A DNA stretch of 64,000 bases. Origin: Paenibacillus sp. HWE-109 (GTDB lineage: Bacteria > Bacillota > Bacilli > Paenibacillales > NBRC-103111). Shown in pieces: positions 35,305 through 42,279 of this stretch. Position numbers and translations under genes: made by a program. The notes under the pieces were generated by a model. The model worked only from the letters and a program-made list of their open reading frames with translations, searched no databases and was not told the DNA's origin. Location: contig NZ_CP091881.1 in the NCBI RefSeq assembly GCF_022163125.1, forward strand, positions 3,968,001 to 4,032,000, given 5' to 3'. How positions within the stretch are numbered: the stretch's first letter is position 1; each line of letters starts with the position of its first letter.

Positions 35305-36810
35305 CTACGCACTCTGGATCACAGATGCATCAAACAGCGTGCGGAATGTATCGCCTGACAAGACTTCTTCCTTCATCAGTATCGCGAACGAATGATCAAA
35401 CACACTGCGCTGCTGTTCCAGCAGCAACTTCGTACGAATCATAAGCGCATCGAGAATCGCTGTATTCTCTTTCATCAATTGATCTTTGGTTACCATTTCA
35501 CGATCAATAATGCCTAAAGAGGTCAAGCCGGAATCCATCATGTTGCGAACCATGGACAACGCTTGTTCAAAGTCATTGCGCGAACCCGTGCTGCGTCCGC
35601 CATAGAAGATTTCCTCCGCGGCGGCTCCGCCCAAAGCAATCATGATCTGATGCTCAATATAATCTTTGGTATATAGATAATGATCCTTAGGTGGATTATG
35701 TCGTACATAACCTAAGGCTTTCCCACGCGGGCTAACCGTAACTTGAGACACGGAACCGGGACGAACCAATTCAGCGATAATGGCATGTCCTAATTCATGA
35801 TATGCAACACGTTCCTTCTCCTCTTGCGCGGTTTCTTTATCTGTTCTTTCCCCCATCATCACCTTATCAATCGCAGATGCCAAGTGATGCTGTTCGATGG
35901 CTGGTTTTTCTTCACGCATCGCATAAATCGCAGCCTCATTCAGCACCCCTTCGAGCTGTGCTCCTGAGAAGCCAAACGTCTGATCAGCAATCGTATCCAA
36001 GGATACACCCTTGGACAATGGCTTATTTTTCACATGGATATCCAGAATAGACAGACGGCCTTTCTTATCAGGCAAATCAACTTCAATATGACGGTCGAAT
36101 CGACCAGGACGCAATAAAGCGCTATCCAGCATTTCCTTACGGTTCGTAGCGGCAATAATTAAAATGCGAGGTGCGTCATTCGTGTGAATCCCGTCCATTT
36201 CCGTCAATAACTGATTGAGTGTCTGATCATATTCCCTTTGCTGACCGCCATCCCGCTTGCCGCCGATCACATCGATTTCATCAATAAAGATAATCGCATT
36301 GTCCTTGCCTTCTTTGGCAGCTCGCGATCTAGCTTCTTTGAATAAATCACGTACACGGCTCGCGCCAACACCCACATACATCTCCACAAACTCACTGCCT
36401 GAAGCAGCTAGGTAGACAGAATTCGTATAATGAGCAGCGGCTTTGGCCATTAATGTTTTCCCGGTTCCCGGAGGACCTGTAAGCAGTATCCCTTTGAGCG
36501 GGCGAATACCCAGCTTCTTAATTTCCTCATGTTTGATCAAAAAATCCAGCGCTTCCGTCAACTCTTTCTTCGCTCGATCCTGACCGCCAATCTCCTCAAA
36601 AGTTAAGTAGGATGGCGTGCGATTTTTGCTTTTGCGGTCACCGCCGCCAGTCGTAATCCCAACGCCGCTTCGGCCGCGAATCATATAGAATAACGATACA
36701 CCCAGCACGGCCACGAAGAGAATAGGAATAATATTCACACCGAGAAATACTAAAAAAGCAAGCAAAACAGGAATAAACCCAATACCAATTTCTTTATAAA
36801 GTTTACTCAT
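35305..36810 (-). CDS. FtsH-like membrane AAA+ zinc protease lacking the extracytoplasmic domain
   Basis: A 501-residue membrane-bound AAA+ metalloprotease. Two closely spaced membrane helices occupy about residues 8-45, with only a short turn between them where canonical FtsH has a folded extracytoplasmic domain of roughly 80 residues. The AAA+ part has Walker A GPPGTGKT (112-119), Walker B IIFIDE (173-178) and the second region of homology ATNRKE to RPGRFDR (221-240). The peptidase has HELGH (338-342) and Asp413 as likely third zinc ligand. It is shorter than housekeeping FtsH (600-700 aa) and is probably a paralogue. The start ATG lies inside the last codons of the upstream membrane-protein gene (8-nt overlap), so both are coupled. 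Substrates unknown. Confidence 0.9.
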   Translation of the reverse strand: MSKLYKEIGIGFIPVLLAFLVFLGVNIIPILFVAVLGVSLFYMIRGRSGVGITTGGGDRKSKNRTPSYLTFEEIGGQDRAKKELTEALDFLIKHEEIKKLGIRPLKGILLTGPPGTGKTLMAKAAAHYTNSVYLAASGSEFVEMYVGVGASRVRDLFKEARSRAAKEGKDNAIIFIDEIDVIGGKRDGGQQREYDQTLNQLLTEMDGIHTNDAPRILIIAATNRKEMLDSALLRPGRFDRHIEVDLPDKKGRLSILDIHVKNKPLSKGVSLDTIADQTFGFSGAQLEGVLNEAAIYAMREEKPAIEQHHLASAIDKVMMGERTDKETAQEEKERVAYHELGHAIIAELVRPGSVSQVTVSPRGKALGYVRHNPPKDHYLYTKDYIEHQIMIALGGAAAEEIFYGGRSTGSRNDFEQALSMVRNMMDSGLTSLGIIDREMVTKDQLMKENTAILDALMIRTKLLLEQQRSVFDHSFAILMKEEVLSGDTFRTLFDASVIQSA

Positions 36811-37333
36811 TCGGCCACACCCCGATCTGAGAAGTTCTAGGCAGCATAATGAATTTCGTCGCATCACCATCTGTCAAGCGAATGTATACGTAGGTCTGAT
36901 CCATTTCACTTTCCACTTTCATTGTCGGCACTTCACTTGCATACTTCTGCAAAGTGGTTGGTATATCGGCATAATGCTTCGTTTCCATCGCTTGAGCAAC
37001 TTCAAATAAAGCTTTCGACCACCACTGGTCGAGCTTGTCTGAAGGGTTATCTTTGATGTGAATATTAACCGTCCGTTTACCAATAATAGAAGCGCTATCC
37101 TTATGAATACGATCAACTACCGTTCTTAAATTCGCATCTTTATTTAGTGAAACTTCAATATCAACACGATCACTATCCAATTTCATCGTCGAGCTCGTGA
37201 CACCGGGAACTTTGCTTATGATGTCGCTTAACGGATTTTCCATAGCCAAGCTTGTATAGGCAAACCATCCACCGAACAAAACACCGGCAGAAATGATTAC
37301 ACTGATTACGACAGGTAAGAGACGCAGCTTCAT
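36803..37333 (-). CDS. Single-pass membrane protein coupled to the FtsH-like protease
   Basis: A 176-residue protein I do not recognise. One N-terminal membrane helix (about 5-27, LLPVVISVIISAGVLFGGWF) is followed by about 145 residues predicted outside the membrane. That part has alternating beta/alpha character (RVDIEVSLNKDANLRTVVDRI; TVNIHIKD; QTYVYIRLTDGD). It ends GVWPNE, and the last 8 nt overlap the start of the FtsH-like gene. The layout suggests a partner, adaptor or regulator of that protease, perhaps replacing its missing external domain; this is inference. The start ATG follows an AAAGGGGG site. Confidence 0.8.
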   Translation of the reverse strand: MKLRLLPVVISVIISAGVLFGGWFAYTSLAMENPLSDIISKVPGVTSSTMKLDSDRVDIEVSLNKDANLRTVVDRIHKDSASIIGKRTVNIHIKDNPSDKLDQWWSKALFEVAQAMETKHYADIPTTLQKYASEVPTMKVESEMDQTYVYIRLTDGDATKFIMLPRTSQIGVWPNE

Positions 37334-37434
37334 CAGTCAACGTCCCCCTTTCTCCAATTATTTTGTTTCGTTCTTTTCTATACGAATAGTATATCACGCG
37401 GTATACACCATTGCTTTATGAAAAGAGTGGAAAC

Positions 37435-37463
37435 GAAAAAACTCAGCCCTAGTGCAGGCTGAG
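37435..37463 (-). terminator. Rho-independent terminator overlapping the ypmB stop codon
   Basis: On the minus strand CTCAGCC pairs with GGCTGAG around a loop that contains the ypmB TAG stop, then six T residues. The 5' arm is coding sequence. Confidence 0.85.
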
Positions 37464-37937
37464 TCGGTACGTATCCAGATAGCTTCCATCTTTGAATTTA
37501 TAGTAATCATAGAAATAACGTGTTCCGCTATCTTCTTGCTTCTTGTAGAATACTTCCCAAACATATTCCTGACCAAGCTTACCCGGGATTACCCGTTCAA
37601 TTTCGAAGTCAGCGTCCTTTTTGAGCATCGTCTCCCGAACTTGGTCCTCCGTAACAGCATCTGCTGTCATCTCGGTATGCGTATCTTTGTCAGACACCCA
37701 GACAATGACGCCTTGACCTAACTTATCTTCCCCATAAACGATTTGCAGCGGCTCGTCTCCATAGAAGAAATCCACATTCGTCGCTTTGGTCATAATGCTT
37801 TTCTCATAAGCCTTTTCAACTGCTTTGCTTTTTTCATCCCAATGTTCATCCTGAACATTCAAGTAAAAGCGGCTAAGTACGACACCAAGTGTAACAACAA
37901 TGAAAACACCGAGCATGATGGATCGCTTTGTATTCAT
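37449..37937 (-). CDS. ypmB: YpmB-like membrane-anchored protein (DUF5590/PepSY-like)
   Basis: A 162-residue protein with an N-terminal membrane anchor (about 6-24) and an extracytoplasmic domain resembling B. subtilis YpmB. Features are VDFFYGDEPLQIVYGED, GVIVWVSD and EYVWEVFYKKQEDSGTRYFYDYYKFKDG, which resemble one or two PepSY-like folds. Function is unknown; PepSY-like domains are often linked to peptidase control at the cell surface. Position supports the name, since ypmB lies between dinG and asnS in B. subtilis. The start ATG follows GGGGAGGTGA. Confidence 0.8.
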   Translation of the reverse strand: MNTKRSIMLGVFIVVTLGVVLSRFYLNVQDEHWDEKSKAVEKAYEKSIMTKATNVDFFYGDEPLQIVYGEDKLGQGVIVWVSDKDTHTEMTADAVTEDQVRETMLKKDADFEIERVIPGKLGQEYVWEVFYKKQEDSGTRYFYDYYKFKDGSYLDTYRLSLH

Positions 37938-37979
37938 GTTCGCGGATCACCTCCCCAGACGAACTTAACGGCAAGTGGC

Positions 37980-39275
37980 TTAGCCAATCAGCCTGTCAAA
38001 GGACTGCACAAATTCACGCTTAATTTTTTCTTCATCCAGCGTCAAGCTCTCGCCCTTGCGAACGATCCAATTACCATCTACACAAACATCTACTACATCT
38101 TTGGCGCAAGCTGAGTACACAATATGAGAAACGAAATCTGTCCGCGGCAGGAAATGCGGCTGATCGATATCCAAAGCGATGAAATCAGCTTTCATCCCCG
38201 GCTGCAAAGAACCAACGTCATCCAACCACACTGATTCTGCCCCCATGCGCGTGCCCAACAGAAGTGCTTGCGCCGCTGGAACTGCAAGCGGATCGCCGGA
38301 AACACCTTTATGGATCAGTGCAGCCAATCTCATTTCTTCAAACATATCCAAATTGTTATTGGAAGCAGCGCCGTCCGTACCAAGGGAGACCTTTACCCCT
38401 GCGCGCAAAAGCTCTGGAACACGAGCTACACCGCTAGCTAATTTCAGGTTACTGCCTGGATTATGGGATACACGAACATCATATTGCTTAAGAATGCCGA
38501 TTTCCTCATCTGTCAAATGTACACCATGTGCGACGAGCGTCGGTCTGCTGAACACGCCGATCTTCTCTAGGTGAGCAACAGGGCGCAGGCCGTATTGATC
38601 AACGTTTGCTTGCACTTCACGGCTCGTTTCTGACATATGCGTATGAATCGGCAGATTCAAATCATGGGCTGCCTGCACGATACGTTCGATATAATCCGGC
38701 GGGCACGTATAAGGAGCATGCGGAGACATCATCGTTGTGATTCGGCCATTCGCTTGACCATGCCAATTTTTCGCAAATTCTGTCGCTTCGATCAGCTTGG
38801 AGGTTTGAACATCGGGCGGGCACAGGCCAATGACACCACGTGTGAGCACGCCGCGCATACCTGACTCCTCCACAGACTTGGCCACTTCATTCATATGATC
38901 GTACATGTCAACAACCGTCGTTGTGCCGCCTTTGATCATTTCCAAAATGGACAGCTGTGTCCCCCATTTGACATCCTGAGACGTGAATTTGGCTTCCATC
39001 GGCCACATTTTCTCTTCCAGCCAAACTTGCAGTGCCAGATCATCCCCGTATCCACGCAGCAGTGACATTGCCGCATGTCCGTGTGTGTTGACGAGACCAG
39101 GCATGTATAGCTTGTTCGTTCCATCGATCACTTCATCATAGTTTTCGCGCGGTTCTGGGCTTTGCTCACCAATGTATGTAATTTGATTGCCTTCAATCAC
39201 CATACAACCTTGGATTGACGATTTCGCTTCATTATTAGAAATAAAAATTCCGTTCGTAATTAATGTTTTTTTCAT
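37980..39275 (-). CDS. mtaD: 5-methylthioadenosine/S-adenosylhomocysteine deaminase
   Basis: Metal-dependent amidohydrolase of 431 residues that deaminates MTA and SAH to the inosine forms. It has the metal-binding HxH (His65, His67 in NTHGHAAMSLLRG), further ligands in HTHMSETSREV and HGVHLTDEE, and the GTDGAASNNNLDMFEEMR block characteristic of MtaD rather than guanine deaminase. The start ATG follows AGAGAGGG. It connects with the methionine-salvage genes at 19-30 kb through a shared substrate (MTA), though not by operon. A broader adenosine or SAH specificity is possible. Confidence 0.92.
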   Translation of the reverse strand: MKKTLITNGIFISNNEAKSSIQGCMVIEGNQITYIGEQSPEPRENYDEVIDGTNKLYMPGLVNTHGHAAMSLLRGYGDDLALQVWLEEKMWPMEAKFTSQDVKWGTQLSILEMIKGGTTTVVDMYDHMNEVAKSVEESGMRGVLTRGVIGLCPPDVQTSKLIEATEFAKNWHGQANGRITTMMSPHAPYTCPPDYIERIVQAAHDLNLPIHTHMSETSREVQANVDQYGLRPVAHLEKIGVFSRPTLVAHGVHLTDEEIGILKQYDVRVSHNPGSNLKLASGVARVPELLRAGVKVSLGTDGAASNNNLDMFEEMRLAALIHKGVSGDPLAVPAAQALLLGTRMGAESVWLDDVGSLQPGMKADFIALDIDQPHFLPRTDFVSHIVYSACAKDVVDVCVDGNWIVRKGESLTLDEEKIKREFVQSFDRLIG

Positions 39276-39531
39276 ACTAAAAAACCCTCTCTATGCTCAT
39301 TCTAAAGACAAACACTGCTTTATAAACTTTACAACTTCGGGCATCTAAAATCAAGAATACATCGCTATGTTAAGAAAATGTAAATTGTCACGGAATTTTC
39401 GTTGCTTAAAGTACGATTCATATGATACTTTTAGCATTGTGAGTTTTTTTCTACATATTGGTCTGTTTATCCTGAAAAAGACGATAATTTGATCAAAAAT
39501 TTCTACATATAGTAAATAATAGGAGGATTAT

Positions 39532-40158
39532 ATGACAACGTTATTCACAAAAAAGAACGAAGTCGATTTCTTGCAACTACTAATACGTGCTGCTGAAAAC
39601 GCACTCCAAACCGCACAATTGTTCCGCACAGCTATGATGGGTGATAAACCTCCAATTGAATACGTTAAACCCATTCATGATCTGGAACACGCTGGTGATT
39701 CAATTACACACGAAATCTTCAAAGGCCTGAACAAAGTTTTCATTACCCCAATTGATCGGGAAGATATTATGGTCCTCGCATCCAAAGTAGATGATGTGAC
39801 CGATGGTATAGAAGCCACGATTGCTCGATTCGATTATCTCTCTGTTTCCCACACAGACTCCTATATGAAAGAATTTTCAGCCGTAATTGTTGACTCCTGT
39901 CAGCATATGCTGGATGCCTTCAAACTCCTTGCTAAGAAAAAATATATGCAAATCCCTGAGCACACCGTAGCTATCAACTCCCTCGAAAATGATGGAGACC
40001 GCTTGATGCGGGAAGGCATTCGCCAAATTTTCATCACTCGCAAAGACCCGTACGAAGATTTCAAGTTGAAAGAAATTTATGAGCGTCTCGAAGAAACGAC
40101 AGATGCTTGTGAAGATGTTGCCAATATCCTAGACAGTGTCGTGCTTCGTTATTCATAG
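39532..40158 (+). CDS. DUF47 protein, Pit accessory/phosphate regulator
   Basis: A 208-residue, largely helical cytoplasmic protein of the DUF47 (PhoU-like) family. It has the typical acidic motifs IHDLEHAGDSITHEI, DREDIMVLASKVDDVTDGIEATIARFDY and LYERLEETTDACEDVANI-like C-terminus (here EIYERLEETTDACEDVANILDSVVL). Such proteins pair with Pit transporters and modulate phosphate uptake. The start ATG follows AGGAGG. It is followed by the pit gene after 61 bp that contains a small inverted repeat (TTTTCC/GGAAAA). The 256-bp upstream gap shows no clear Pho box. Confidence 0.93.
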   Translation: MTTLFTKKNEVDFLQLLIRAAENALQTAQLFRTAMMGDKPPIEYVKPIHDLEHAGDSITHEIFKGLNKVFITPIDREDIMVLASKVDDVTDGIEATIARFDYLSVSHTDSYMKEFSAVIVDSCQHMLDAFKLLAKKKYMQIPEHTVAINSLENDGDRLMREGIRQIFITRKDPYEDFKLKEIYERLEETTDACEDVANILDSVVLRYS

Positions 40159-40219
40159 GAACTTTCGTTGCTATGACGCGAAGAAAGTTTTCCAATCGGA
40201 AAACGCTTAGGAGGAAATC

Positions 40220-41221
40220 ATGTTAACCTATTTAGTTATTATTGTCATTCTCGCTTTGCTTTTTGACTTCATCAATGGCTTTCATGATACAGCCAATGCG
40301 ATTGCAACTTCCATTTCAACACGAGCGCTTAGCCCGCGGGTAGCCATCATCATGGCCGCAACGCTTAACTTTGTTGGCGCTATGGTTTCTTCCAAAGTTG
40401 CCAAAACGGTCGGGGGCAGCATCGCGAACCCTGCCAAGATTGAGAATGGCGTAGAAATTGTCATAGCCGCCTTATTGGCAGCTATTATCTGGAATCTTTT
40501 AACATGGTACCTTTCCATTCCATCTTCCTCTTCTCATACTTTGCTTGGCGCATTAGCAGGTGCGGTAATTGCCGGTTCAGGCGTCCATGCGGTCAACTGG
40601 GATGGATTTACGCAAATTATCATCATCCTGCTTTTGTCCCCTATCATTGCTTTTGGACTTGGTTATCTCATCATGGTGCTGATCAAATACATTGTCATCT
40701 GGTCGGGAAATACATCAAGATCCAAATTAAACCGGATGTTCCGTACGCTGCAAATTATTTCCGCGGGTCTGTTATCCTACTCCCATGGTGGAAATGACGC
40801 TCAAAAGGCAATGGGAATTATCGTCTTTGGTCTGGTGGCAGCTGGCGTACAAACTGATCTCAATGTCCCTCTCTGGGTAAAAATTTCCGCTGCCTTGGCG
40901 ATGGGGCTTGGTACTTCCATCGGCGGATGGCGCATCATCAAAACGGTTTCCGGTAAAATAGTTAAAATTGAACCCATCAATGGCTTTGCATCCGATTTAA
41001 CTTCATCCATTGTTATTCAATTCTCGACTTTCATCGGCAAACCCCTTTCCACAACACATGTCATTTCGTCCGCGATCATTGGGACAGGCAGTGTGCTGCG
41101 TTTCCATGATGTTCAGTGGGGCACGGTTGGGCGGATGCTTATAACATGGATCATCACCATTCCGATCAGCATCATTTTGGCCTTCTCGATTTACTTCGTC
41201 TTGTTTAGACTTATTTTTTAA
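40220..41221 (+). CDS. pit: Low-affinity inorganic phosphate transporter (Pit family)
   Basis: A 333-residue integral membrane permease that imports metal-phosphate with protons (PiT family). The two signature repeats are present: DFINGFHDTANAIATSIST in the N-terminal half and SHGGNDAQKAMGI in the C-terminal half, with about 9-10 membrane helices and the conserved PSSSSHTLLGALAG segment. The start ATG follows TAGGAGG. It is in an operon with the DUF47 gene, the usual arrangement. Confidence 0.96.
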   Translation: MLTYLVIIVILALLFDFINGFHDTANAIATSISTRALSPRVAIIMAATLNFVGAMVSSKVAKTVGGSIANPAKIENGVEIVIAALLAAIIWNLLTWYLSIPSSSSHTLLGALAGAVIAGSGVHAVNWDGFTQIIIILLLSPIIAFGLGYLIMVLIKYIVIWSGNTSRSKLNRMFRTLQIISAGLLSYSHGGNDAQKAMGIIVFGLVAAGVQTDLNVPLWVKISAALAMGLGTSIGGWRIIKTVSGKIVKIEPINGFASDLTSSIVIQFSTFIGKPLSTTHVISSAIIGTGSVLRFHDVQWGTVGRMLITWIITIPISIILAFSIYFVLFRLIF

Positions 41222-41283
41222 AGTTCCAATCTTGTTCGAATAAGAAAACCGGCTTCGCCGCCCTGATAAATCAGCCTCTTCTT

Positions 41284-41484
41284 AGCGGCAAAACCTTGTA
41301 AGGGAACTAGAGGACGCTAATTAAGCAAAAAGTAGGGATGCGTGACTAATAGCGGAACTACAGGGTCTTATTTCCACGAAAACGTTGAAAATTCCCATGA
41401 AACGGCAAAATAGCGTACTGTAGTTCCCTCACCTTACCGAAAAATGACACTTTTGGCTAGAATAGCGCACCGTAGTTCCCTTAC
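41284..41484. repeat. Intergenic repeat element, subfamily 2, copy 1
   Basis: About 200 bp between the convergent pit and rex genes. It contains two forward units (41300-41322, AGGGAACTAGAGGACGCTAA; 41350-41372, GCGGAACTACAGGGTCTTAT) and two reverse units (41408-41429, AATAGCGTACTGTAGTTCCC; 41459-41482, AATAGCGCACCGTAGTTCCC). It is related to copies at 49.3 and 61.9 kb. The 435-bp gap also holds a bidirectional terminator; about 60 bp after the pit stop contain a short GC-rich hairpin (GGCTTCGCCG) and nothing else clear. Confidence 0.85.
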
Positions 41485-41535
41485 GTCCGCCGAGGCAGCT
41501 GGAGTAATTCCGCGTTCACTCCAAAACAAATAAAT

Positions 41536-41566
41536 AAAAACCGTCAGGTACATCCTGACGGTTTTT
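41536..41566. terminator. Bidirectional terminator between pit and rex
   Basis: AAAAACCGTCAGG pairs with CCTGACGGTTTTT, with A and T runs on both sides, so it can end transcripts from either convergent gene. Confidence 0.88.
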
Positions 41567-41656
41567 CTATGTGTACATCTATGGGGGGCTACCCCGTCGC
41601 GCGTTTCCACCCTCACGCCTCACCTGTTCTATTTTGAGCTGCTGCTCTTGCTCCTG

Positions 41657-42277
41657 CTAATCCAAATAATACGCCAGGCTTTGCAGCTCCGTCGTGAAAT
41701 CCGCGTAATGCACGCGCACTTCCGCGGGCACCTTGATGATCACAGGTGCAAAATTCAGGATCGCTTCAATGCCGCAGTCAACGAATTGATTGGCTACATT
41801 TTGAGCCTCGGCTGCCGGTACAGTAATAATCCCAATACGCACGCCCAACTGCGATAAAACACTCTTCATCTCGGACATCGGCTGGACGATCAAATTATTG
41901 ATCATCTCCCCCGCTTTTTCAGGCATGGCATCGAACAAAGCGACTATTTTCATATCATTACGCAGATAAGTATTATAATTGCACAACGCACGGCCCAGAT
42001 TACCCGCCCCGACAAGAGCTACTTGAATATGCCGGTCAAGCTTAAGAATTTGTCTAATCTTCTCGATCAAATAAGAGATGTCGTAGCCGATGCCTTTTTT
42101 CCCGAACTCTCCAAAATAAGCCAGATCTTTGCGAATTTGAGCAGGATTCAGATCCAGCTTTTGGCCCAAATCCTGCGAGGATACCGTCGACACATTTTTC
42201 ATCGAAAGCTCATTCAAATACCGTAAATAAATGGGCAACCTGCGTACGACAGCCTCTGATATTTTCTGTGTTTTCAT
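41657..42277 (-). CDS. rex: Redox-sensing transcriptional repressor Rex
   Basis: A 206-residue repressor that releases DNA when NADH/NAD+ is high and controls fermentation and respiration genes. It has an N-terminal winged helix (ISEAVVRRLPIYLRYL, VSSQDLGQKLDLNPAQIRKDLAYFGEFGKKGIGYD) and a Rossmann domain with VALVGAGNLGRAL. Reading is open to 42304, but the ATG at 42277, 2 bp after the dinG stop, gives the family length. Tight linkage to dinG suggests co-transcription. The respiratory qcr genes and ackA in this window are plausible targets, though no full Rex site was found. Confidence 0.97.
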   Translation of the reverse strand: MKTQKISEAVVRRLPIYLRYLNELSMKNVSTVSSQDLGQKLDLNPAQIRKDLAYFGEFGKKGIGYDISYLIEKIRQILKLDRHIQVALVGAGNLGRALCNYNTYLRNDMKIVALFDAMPEKAGEMINNLIVQPMSEMKSVLSQLGVRIGIITVPAAEAQNVANQFVDCGIEAILNFAPVIIKVPAEVRVHYADFTTELQSLAYYLD

Positions 42278-42279
42278 CT

